From the NCBI GenBank assembly GCA_019925095.2, contig CM034405.1, positions 15,835,401 through 15,899,400 of the forward strand: a stretch of DNA of 64,000 nucleotides, read 5' to 3'. Origin of the DNA: Dendrolimus kikuchii (Eukaryota; Arthropoda; Insecta; Lepidoptera; Lasiocampidae). The notes under the pieces were generated by a model that was given only the letters and a program-made list of their open reading frames with translations, was not told where the DNA came from and made no database searches. A program made the translations under genes and the position numbers. Below, in pieces: positions 47,201 to 59,300 of this stretch (its first letter is position 1; each line of letters begins with the position of its first letter).

Positions 47201-50200
47201 TTTGTTAACCCTTAATACCCGGATGCTATACTCGCTTAAAAAGCTGATATATACTTTAATGTTAGGACAAAGATTAGAAGTTTCACAAGTAACAAGACGA
47301 TTAATTTTGTAGGCAATGACTACGGAGTATGTTGTCCAGCTTCTTTGGAACTCCAAAAAGCTGGAACATGTCCAGCTCCATCCAGTTCTGACCTAGACTG
47401 CGGTACACCCTGTGCCCATGATTTAGAATGTCCTTCAATGCAAAAATGTTGTGATGGTGGCGAATGTGGAAAACACTGTATCCTACCACATAATGTGACA
47501 CTGTGTACTCAGCAGAAGATGTTGGCGGAATTGCTCGTTGTAAGCGAGAAAGAAGGAAGAGGCTATGTGCCTCAATGTGGTGCTGACGGATCGTTTGTAT
47601 CTAGACAATGCTCCAGAAATGGATTAGTTTGCTGGTAAGTTTATATTCATTTGCAATTTTAAACTTTTATAAATTGTGTGTAAATGTCTGCCTCCTAAAA
47701 ACAGTATTGTTAATTAATGATTCATTGTCGATGTCAATCTATGAACACCGATAAATAAAATTCAAGCAACTCTTTGCGATTTTAACATAAAACGTCGATG
47801 CTTAATCATTTATATACAAACAAAAATAAAAGTGTTCCTTCAACTTGGCAACATGTCAGCTCTCACAAAATACTACAGGGCAATCAACTTGGAGACTTTG
47901 CATAAGCAGTAGTATACACCACTTATAAGCAATAGAAGCAAGATTGCGAGACTTCGAGACACGTGGTAGTTACCGCAAACTAATTGATTCCAGTTTTAGT
48001 AACTAAAAGTGTTTAGAAACTACTACAAATGCAAGAACGTCTCCAATCAGATTTATGTAGTACATGTTTAAATAGAAATTACAGCTACAAGTCCACATCA
48101 ATCTACTATTATTATCCAGTCTATAACTTTAAAAAATATGAGCACAGTTATTTAAGCTTACTTTCCCTTCTTAACTATATAAAACTTTCATTCCAGGTGT
48201 GTTGATGCAGAAGGAAATAAACTCCGTGGATCGATGGGTCCGTCGTCTTCGGTCCATTGTTCTGCTACTCCAATGGCCGCTCGCACTGGAGGCCGAAGCC
48301 TTAGTACTTGTACTCGAGCATTATGCGCTGGAGTTTGTGAATATGGCTACAAGACAGGATCAGATGGATGCCCAACGTGTGAATGTGATGACCCTTGCGC
48401 GGGATTCCCTTGTCCTGATGGCGAAGAGTGTGTAAGAGTTAAAGATTCCGAATGTACTGGAGAATTATGTACTGGATATCCTGTATGTAAGTATAGACTC
48501 CTTGTACGTACATACATAGTGCGATACTTTTGTCTGTTCTTTAGCATGTGCAACCGGATCTTGAAGTTTTTCGAGAGGGGCAAAAACCGAAAAATGCCGC
48601 CCCTGCTCGCCTATATTTTTACCTTAATCATCATCATCATTTCAGCCATCTGAGGTCCACTGAGAGACACGCGTGCGTCTGTGGTTTTTAACCTGTGCCT
48701 ACGTGCCCCAAGAAAAGTAATTTATGTGCTTGTTTATTTAATGGATGTCTCAGTGATCAAAGTTGCATTAATAATGAGTTGTGTATTTGTCTGCGAAGTT
48801 TGATTTTGCCGCCCTCTAAATTGGCCTCTCGGGGCATGGGCCCCAGCTTGCCCCGCCTAGATCCGGCCCTACTCGCGTGTGACTTCTCATTACGTCCTTG
48901 ATTTCATTGAATATTTTTACTAATTGTACATCTTCAGTTTAATTAAAAAAATATTTAGTACATTTAATATGGGTGTTTAATTAGCTATCCTATCATTTGG
49001 TAAGAGGTATTACATAGTTTGATGCAAGTAAAATTGCTTTGGAAGCGTTAATAGAATTATAGTTTTTGATTTTCAATAAGTATTTCGTATGATTTTATTC
49101 AAAAATACATATTGACTCGAAAGTTGGAAAAACTAATGAAAGTAGCGCTCTCCTATCAACTGCCCCTGGGATCCCTGCGAATCCCTGGGATACGACACTA
49201 TATAATTTAAATTTGCATCAGGTCGTCCACGTGTGTCATACGAGAACCCCTGCGAAATAGGCGTACCAGCTTCAGACGATGACGGGGCAGTTCTCTCCTG
49301 TGGTGCCGATATGGATTGTCCTGGAGGACATTTATGTTTGAAGAGTAAAAAAAGCGCTGCCTCCGTATGCTGTCCAGACCCAAACATTATTGATAACTCT
49401 ACTGATAGTGATGTTATGGAGGTAAGACTTACCAATCATGCCTAGGAAATAAAATTTTAAACAGATTGTCTGTCTTTTACCAGACTAAGTTCAAACATCA
49501 TTCTTAAGAAGAACTAGCAAACCCCCATAAAATAATAAATTCTTCCCCTCTCCCCATGCCATCTTCTAATTCCAACCCCCTTTTCCATTCTTCTATCATA
49601 TCCCCCTTATTCCATCCCTTGTATCCTACCTATTTTATCTCATTCCTATCTGTCTTATCCCATCCCCCTATGAAGAGGCTGAAGACTGGCGACGCGTTAG
49701 CTACGCCGTGGTGTTACTAGGCTTGCAACATGTGTTCGAAAAAAACTCGGACGAGCTTTTAACTTTTTTTTAAATATAAATTTACTGAAAACTAACTTTT
49801 TAGACACAATTTGCATCGAATGCGAAATTAAAAACCGATCTACTTTTTCATATATTTAGTACTCGATGCCACTGCTTTTAATAAAGTGCAACTACCAATT
49901 ATATTAAAGACAAAGCACAATTCAGGGTAGCGGCGAGTCGGACGAAACGTTCATGTATTCTTTCGAATTCGCTAGATAATGAACGAATTTGCTCTAAAAC
50001 CGAACAGTCTTTAGTCCGGTTTACCAAGATTTTCTTAACCGGACAAACATAAAGAAAACCGGACTTCGACCGGTTTTCTCTGGCTTTCTTTGTGTGCGTG
50101 TGTGGTAACTCTAGATGTTACAGATGCCAATAGGCGTTGTTAATCATTTTCCATTGGGTGGACTATGAGCTTGTTTTCTTGTTTCGTTTTTTTTTTTTTT

Positions 50201-53200
50201 AATTGTATGTGTGTGTGTGCCGTTCACACGCAGTAGAAGTGAAACTTCAGAGAATATACTCACAGATAATTCATGATAATTTTTCTCTAATTTTTATTAA
50301 TATAAATATCATTCCTTTGGCTTACATCCGTAACATATTATAATTCAAAAAATTCAATCTAAATTACACTTAAAATCACTAGCGTAAAGTTCAAAATTCA
50401 ATGCACTCTAACGCACAATTTCCTTTGATTTACGTATATAAGAATATCTGTCGTACGTATATACTGATAGAGCTAAAATTCATTTGAAATCTTAGGTTTT
50501 ATTTTAATTGAAAATTAATACTAACGCGTAAAGAGAAATGTGTTTTATTTAGAATTAAATAAGGTTGAATTTTATGTGCTTATCGCATTTTAGTGTCATT
50601 TTTTCTTTTCATTAATTTTCAAATCACAACGATTCTAAAGACGTTTTACTTCAAAAATGATGATAATACTGGAAGTTTAGTTAGTGAAACTGAATAAAAT
50701 TAATATTAAGATATTTATTATTGCCATAACGGAATTCATTGTCTTGTTTATATTATGCCAGCATATTTTATTGCAGGTTAATTTCGAATCTTGCGGTGTA
50801 GAAGCTGAAGCACTTTGTGGCCTTAACTCCACCATATCCTGTCCGGAAGGCGAGTGTGATAATGACCTAGTATGCTGCTCTACAAATAATTGTGGTCCAG
50901 TGTGCATAGATCCAGCCAAAATGAAGTTGCAGTCCGATAGAGTTGATGATACGCCTACCAGTAAGCATTTTTTTTAGTTAATTCCGAAGATTATTAGACA
51001 ACAACTATTTTGAATGGTATCTGTTAAAGTTAGTCAGATTATTTTTATTTTGTTCTGCTGTAAAATTTTATATAAACCACTTAGTTAAATCCATGCTATG
51101 ATAATGTTATTAATAGGAAAATAACTGCTTGTTATCTTTTTGCGACAAAACACCTGAAGGGATCGTAATGAAAGTTTGCAAAAAAAAAATAGAACCTAAG
51201 GACAAGATACTTTTTGTTGTAAAACAATTTTGAATGACCATCATATATACATATAATCTATAATTACATAAGGGCTATGACAAATCATCTTAGGCTTTTC
51301 GTAAGAAATAAGTGTTTAGGCGTTTCTGTAACACCATCGCTGACGGTAAGGTAGATGATTAAAATTATGAAATATTCGATAAGTATAGTCTGAATCGAAG
51401 TAAAAAATATATGTGGTCGAAGTTTCTAGTAATAGCTAATCTATACTACTATAGGTACAGAAAAGAACATAAGGTTACATTTCATCCAGAGAGAAAGTAA
51501 GGTTCCCGAGGGATAGATTTCACAGGAACGGCGCCGCTTTAAGTCATGGCATCCGACGGGCGGGGCGTGACCTGAAGGCAGGCAGAAGCGATAAAGTAGA
51601 CGTCGCTTACGGTTATGTCCATATTGCAAATTTTGAATACAAACTCGGAAGAAGTCGTGGACGGCCACTATTATAGTGAAATGGTTGAAAGTGTTATAAA
51701 ACACTTCGTCATTCAACTCGGTAATATTGTCTTCCAGTGTGCGAATACCTTCGCGATTTTGACGAGAAAATGGAAGGCACAGTAGATGGAATGAAGCTAG
51801 CTTTACCAGCACCAACTTGTACCTACGACGGTTCTTTCACGTCCCAGCAGTGTGCTAATGGACGGTGTTGGTGTGTGGACTCATTCGGTACTGAAATACC
51901 TCAGACCAGCACCAAGAACGCCTCATCTATTGATTGTGATAAGTATGTATTTGATCATCATTCAATTCAAATTTAACCGCACCCTGCATGCGTTGTTATC
52001 TCACGTAAAAGTAAAAAAAAATAATTGTATATTCTGCTTTCTGGGTCAGAAATCCTAACAAGCGTCTTCAGGCCACCCTATAAAAGTTTAATCACTATCT
52101 GATCAATGGTTTAGGAATTAATAGAGGACAAACATACAAACATTTATTTTTAATTATATAGATTTCAAACATACTTTAAAAAAACATGTATGATTTACAA
52201 TCAAATAAAATATTGATAGTCTAGGTAATAATATTCACTATGTCACTTCATATACTGCCAATAATTATTATAAAGGTATACACTTTGACCAAAGGATCTT
52301 AATGATGTTCAGATACCAAATTTTAATTAATTACAGCCGAATTTCGACCGCTGACTAATCACAAATTTACTGTTTTTTCAAACTATTGCAGGGTTCGAGA
52401 AGAGCTTTCGTGTCTAGAAATGACATGTCGCATGGGCTGTGACTACGGTTTCGAACTTGGATCTGGTCGGTGCCCCACCTGCAAATGCAGGGACCCTTGT
52501 TCAGGAGTGACCTGTCCAGCTGGCAGGGCTTGTGCCACCGTGGATGTGGCTTGTGACGCCGATTACTGCCCACCTGTTCCTGCTTGTAAGTAGAATTTAA
52601 CAACAACAATTATGTTTTTTTAATTACCTGACGCAGGCCTATCTCATGGAGTGTGGTTATCGTCCCCTAGGGGCCATCCATAAATGATGTCAACGTTGAG
52701 GGGGGAAGGGGGCTGGGTAAGTGTAACATTGTGTGACAAGGGGTGGGAGGGGTCCTATTTTAATTAAATTCGTGTAACGTAATTTTTGGATGGCTCCTAT
52801 GAATATTTGCAACACCAAGAGCGTTGCCACTGTGTTCCTAGCCTGTAAGAAAGATTTTCATTTAGTAAATAAATAAACAAACACGTACACGTGTGCGTGT
52901 TTGTCTATTCGCAAAGTAAAGAATAAAAATCTTCTTCTGTCAGAGGAGCGGTTTACTGAGCTGACACCGTCGGGATTATAGGACGTATTTTCAGTTTCCA
53001 AGTTTCTAACTGTACGGCAATGCGATCGAACACCGGGGTAGTTTATTTGATAGGTCCAAACATGCTTTTAGACCAGCCCAGGTGCGACCTCGAGACTGTT
53101 ACAAAAACTAAGATCACCGAAGAAATCATTTTTGATTTGATGTCGGGGTCTTTACCCGATATCAAATCAAAACAATCAATCACTGCCTCCTCGAGTCTTT

Positions 53201-53253
53201 ACGGTTTTGCACATTGGTAGTAAGGAACGCGCTAAAGTGCAACAGTATATGTA

Positions 53254-53304
<51 letters not shown>

Positions 53305-56300
53305 ATATATATATATTCGATTTAAGAAGGTCTGACTTGAAATAATTGTAAATATGTAAATAATAAATAAATACGCGATTAACGCGATTTAAAAAGAACA
53401 CCTAGTTATAAAAGAGCTGCTCACTAATGTCCCTGTCTATGATAGGGCTGACACCTGGCCTGAAGAGCCAGAATTAATAAAAAAAACACATGCCTTTGGG
53501 AGTCTAACACTACCCTATTGCTATTTCCGGGTGGACGAATAAAGAAGTTTTAGTATGGAGGAGGAGTGGGGTGGAGGGGGCACGTCTGTTGCCTCTATCC
53601 ACCTGTCAAGCGAATAGAATTTGCTTCTGACTCTGTGCAGATTTGAAAGTTTGATATTATGTACTTAAATTTTTATACCTTCTTTTAGGTCTTCCAAAAA
53701 AAGCAGGCCAGTGTCCGTACTTAGTGCCGTCTTCTGGAGCGTGTGAATGGTCCTGTCGTAGTGATGGAGAATGTGGACCGGACGAACGGTGCTGCCCCAC
53801 GGGATGTGGCACTTCTTGTACCAGAGCTGTTCACGAAACTGCTTGTCAAATGAGAAGGTATATATCACATAACACAACACAGAAAAGATGTTATGTTATT
53901 GTTGTTAAATTTGCCACAATGAAGAGCAGTCGTATCTTGGAAGGGTATTTCTACTATTTAGATCTGTGGCAAATGCACATCATATTAAATCTGACGCTTC
54001 TTCTCAATTTTTTTTATTATCCTTTTTTAAGAGATCATGACTGTTATTTCAGCCAAGTTAGCTCAGGCTTCGCATAAAATATCTTGTCCTAACTGGTATA
54101 TTCTTCTGAACTTCTTTGTGCTTGATTTATCTTTAGAAATAAAGAACCCTTCAGTATCAAAAAAATAATTTTAATGTCAGGTCCGTAGCCCTCCATACGG
54201 CAGCAGAAAGCGGTAATCCGCCATCTTGGTCGTGGGTGCCGAAATGCAAGGAAGATGGCGCCTACGAACCAATACAATGCCGAGGTTCAGACAACACTTG
54301 CTGGTGCGTTGATACTGCTGGTAATGAGGTAAGTTGTTAAGACTGAAAATGTAGTAGAAATATTGTTCGTATGCATATTCGAATTTCCACCTAAGTTATG
54401 ATTACCTATATATACGTTTTAAGTACATTGGAAAATGCATAAGTACTCCATATCTAAAAAAATTGTCAATGGGTTTTGTTCAAATCATGGTTGAAACTAA
54501 TTTTTATTTAAGATATTATTTAAGTGCTGTCGTAACTCATTTTGGAATTTTGTACTATGTACAATTTAAGATTCTGTACTTACTAGAAAATTTCACCAGG
54601 TATTAATTGAAATCACTACGAAACATCAGACTTTTAAAGACTAGAATTTTTAAGCGCCACTTAAAACCCTTAGATTAACTATATAAAGCCAATGGTTTTT
54701 TCTGAAAATTTGTTCTGACATATATAGACCGACCGACATGATGCAAATTCCGTTTAATCTAAAATGTCTACAGAATTCTAAAATAAAGTTCCATATAAAA
54801 AGTTAAAACCAAACATTCAAGGTCCCAGGAACCCGATCGACAAATTCGACACCAACCTGCGATGCTCCATCGACATGTCCAGACCCAGGTTGCAACGAGG
54901 TGCTGGTCTGTGCCCATGGCAACGAGTTGGACGAAAAAGGCTGCCCCACTTGCGAATGTAGGGACCCATGTGCAGAGGCTAAATGCAGAGCTGATGAGAC
55001 CTGCGAACTGGTGCCACTGGATTGCGAGGTTGGTATTTTGATTACAATTTATTTAAACTTCGTTAAATCGTTTAGGAAAAATAAGATATAACATAGATAA
55101 GGTAATAAAACCGAGACATAAATGGTAACAGAAGTAAGAGAATAAGTAAATATTACAAGATCAGTAAAAGATTAATCAATAAATATACAACAAAGGTCTT
55201 CTTTTACGTTTTTAATTGTATTTATTATAATGTAGCAAAGGGCTTCTTATGCAACAGAGTACAGAAAAGAAGATAAAAACAAAATCCAAAATCTTGTTTG
55301 ACAATCCAGAAATTATGGTACTTTATTGTACTTTATTGTATTGTACATACATAACTTCACGTCAGTTCCCTTACGGGGTAGGCACGAACAACAGAACGCC
55401 ATTCAGGCTTATTCTTACACACCTCACTTGCTTCTTTGATATTCATAACTCTTGTCATGCACGCTCGTCTGTTCTTAAGGCCCCTGACATCACCTTCTGC
55501 TAGTACACGATCAATTTGATCATAGGTGTGTCGTGGCCTTACAAGACTTCTATTGTATTGTACTTTATGTAAATTACCTTTATCGGTAACGAACAAGAAA
55601 CATGATATTTGGTTCATTGTACTTCTTAGTTTAAATAAAACATCTTAATTCGAAATTGTCAGGCGTACCAATATAATGGAAAAATACTAGGAATTTGACG
55701 GCCTTTGTGGTTCAGTGGGCTAAGCCTTTGCCGGCCTACCTCACTGCAACGCAGAGGCTCCGGGTTCGATTCCTGTTATAGTAAATTTCGGAAACGTATT
55801 TTCTCCGTTATTTACTATGGTCTGGGTGTCTGGGATCGGCCCCAGAGTACTCCGTTGTATATTAGCCATAACACAAGCGTAAGTTGCTTTATTTGGGGAT
55901 ATACAATATGTGTGTTTGTCTGCCGATTATTTATTTATTTATTATTAGGAATAACAAATCCTTCAGATAGTATAATGTCAAAATGAGGGAAAATAATATT
56001 AACATCCTCCTACAAAAATAGTTCCGCCGCTAAGACTCATCAAGCCTTTCTTCGATTTCAGGGTGATTTATGTCCTCCGCTAGCTCGCTGTGCACCTTCC
56101 CCACAATGCCCAGACGGTGTAGACCCACTGGATGCTCCAGACGGATCAGGACCCCTCATCTGCGGACCGAGTGCTGCAGCCTGTCCCTCCACTCATGCTT
56201 GCAGATTCGCACCACACGACTCCGGACCGTCAGTGTGCTGTCCTAAGCCACGTAAGTGTTCTCATCGAGACTTAGAACAACGTTTGAAAATATATAGATG

Positions 56301-59300
56301 TTAAAAAAAGATGGATGGATTATATGAAGAATGACATGATAATTTGTGGTATGATAGAGGAGGTATGTCAATATAGAGGAGTATAGAAAGAAAACAGAGT
56401 CTATTTTAAAATAAACTAGTTGATATTCGGTCAAAATTCGTTAAATTTTACCTTTGAATTAATAATATAAATAAGTGAAGAAACTAAATTAATTTGTTGA
56501 AAACCCAATAGGTATCAAGATCTTAGATATCACCGCAATAATGGTTGGTGAACATTGCGTTGCAGTGACTTTAGCAATAACACGAAGCAAACGTATATAA
56601 AATTGCTTCCCAAAAACATTCTACTGTAAAACGTTATTTCCTAAAATATTTTCTATCGAATAATGTTAAGGAGCATATTATCCTCGACCCTATCATCGGT
56701 TTATATTAAACGTGATAGTAATGAAACTCGAATGTATTTAAATAAAAATAATTCTCTGCTAGGTACCGTCTGTTTTGAAAACAAAGATGAAGGCAGGTGT
56801 ACCAGTGGCGAACTAATTAACACTACTCGGTGGTTCTTCAACCACGAACGGAACCGCTGCGAGAGGTTCCGCTATCACGGATGCTCTGGTACTCATAACA
56901 ACTTCAGGACTAAAGAAGAATGCAATGCTGTGTGCCCAGGTATGTTGGTAGATGAATGGAACTGTTAACATTTATAGGTAGTACATTAATTTTAAGTCAG
57001 GGTAACTTGGTGACTGCAGCTCCCGTTTCTTATGCTAATAATGTGGCAGTGAATTTTGACATATTTTTTTTTATACAACTGTGAAGGAAAATAATCACTT
57101 TCTAATGAGGCAGCTGGGCATTCCCCTCATTTTTATGAGCCGCTTCGCTCATGTACGAAGTAGTTCTCTAGAAAGTTTCTCTTGCGCGCACCGTGGGGAT
57201 TTCAAATGAGCTCCCAGCTGAGGTTTTGCCACAGTGCTACGATATGGGGTTTTTCAAAAATGGTGTCATAAAATTCCTTCGAGTATAGTAGTATAGGTCC
57301 CGCCACGTAAAAACAACGCTGAGCGGTAGTGGAGGAGATGTGTCTGCGCAGGTGTACAGTCGTATCCTAAAGTACTAGGGTAATGTTTTATGAGTAATTG
57401 TTTTATTGTAGAATCTTATTAGGTACTTTACTAGCTACTTAGTACTTTGGAATTGGCTGAAATTCCCGTCTCGCCCCTTGCATACCACCAATTTAATGGA
57501 TAAAACGCTCACTGCGCAGGTTCAGAGCCAGAGTTCTTTTTATATTAAACATTCAAGTCTAGCTGTGCCCGCGACGTCGTTCGCGTGGAATTTGTTTTCA
57601 ACAAAACCCCCCGATTTTGAAACATTCTTCATTGGTGCTCCGCTTCTATTGTTCTTAGCGTGATGATATATAGCGTAAAGCCTTCCTCGATAAATGGGTT
57701 ATCTAACACTGAAATAATTTTTCAAATCAGACCAATAGTTCCTGAGATTAGCGCGTTCAATCAAACAAACAAACAAACTCTTCAGCTTTATATATTAGTA
57801 TAAGATATCTTTTGAACCCTGCATGATATCGAAAAATAATATAAAGGATAAAACTTCTGCTATACTCCCTAAAAATGTCATTAAAATTAATTTGTTCCTT
57901 TCAGAGTCTATTTAACGAAATGTAAAAACGAACGACAGATAAAATCTAGAAATGGTCATTTCTGATGAAATGTTTCATAAATAACAGTTGTCACTAAAAT
58001 TTAGGTGTTTTCTTTTTCTGAAATCACAAAAAGCACTCTCAGTTATTATATCGATATAGATGTATAAGCTAGCTCATCTATTACATAAAAAGCAGACCGC
58101 AAACTCGCAAGTAGCTAGTATAAATAAATGATCGACCAGTTATTAAGGGCATATCGTAGGATTACCAGCTGTCTGTATCATCACATTGCGAAGCGGTTAA
58201 TCTCAGTCGAATTTTCTAGATTCTGTATTTTCCAAATACTAAATTTTCCTAATTTCGTATTATGCCTATTTTTATTTGTCCAATTTAAAGCGGTTCTACA
58301 TAGAGTAGGAAGTATTAATTTATAACAATTAAAAAAGTTATCCAGTGAAACTTAGAATGAATAAAACTTTTAAATTGAATAACTTAGACATAGACAAAAT
58401 TGATTCCAGTTTTGTAGTCATTAAGAAAAAACCTGAAATTAAATTAACCATTAACTTTCAAACAGTGCCCAATGCCACAGCGAAATTGAAGAAAATGAAG
58501 ATACCAGTTGTAAATTCTAAAGGGAAAGGCATGTCGTAATTCAATACTATAATGTGTGTTAATATAAACTGGGCGAATAATCATGTTGTTTCATTAACTT
58601 TGCACACAAGTTATACTGCACTTTGTTCTAATAGCATGGTTGGATTACAGATGCAATATTTTAAATCGCTATATTCAATCTCATCCAATTTCGGTATGAA
58701 GATAGCTTCAGTTATCTACCTCATGACGATTGTGTACCCATTTGTGACTTGGGTAATCGTATTTGCTAAATGCGCTTGTGTTCTGGCTATGCTAGAACGC
58801 CGATATAATTCATATAATCACCACTGGTATTTTATTTTTCATCTCAATAGGCTCTTCATTGGTACCTGTTATTGGCAGACAAAAACACACCTCGTGTATT
58901 CCTAAACTAAGTAAGACGCCAGGGCTTTTTTTGTGGAGGCACGGGGCGGCACGCAGTGCCCTTAAAGGAAATTTCGAAACCATCGAAAAATTACCATAAA
59001 AACTGGAAAAAAAAAACAATTTTGGCACCCTTTATAAAAATAATGGATTTTTTAAATAGGTTTTTTGGAGTGGAGCTACAAACAACAAATCATAGACTTA
59101 ACTTTGGAGAGTTAGCGTGCCCCCAAAATGAAGGGACAAAAAAAGTCCTGGTTATGGCTAATATACAAAACATACATACATTTTTATCCGTGCAGGAACG
59201 GAGAAAGAATACAATTTCCTGCGGCCGGGCGGCCTGTCGTAAGAGGCGACTTAACAACCCACAGCCAGGTGGTAGGACATTTGCCCGACTGGATGGCTAC

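Noticed and set aside
51441..51815. 124-codon minus-strand frame overlapping exon 9
   Set aside because: Antisense shadow of exon 9 and its intron; no motif.
53245..53315. Short regular repeats considered as a CRISPR-like or satellite array
   Set aside because: A simple TA/GTAT microsatellite without spacers; the genome is eukaryotic.
55697..55775. Possible tRNA gene in intron 13
   Set aside because: The same sequence body is repeated at 14121 and 15741 with ATTT/ATT tails, so it is a SINE.
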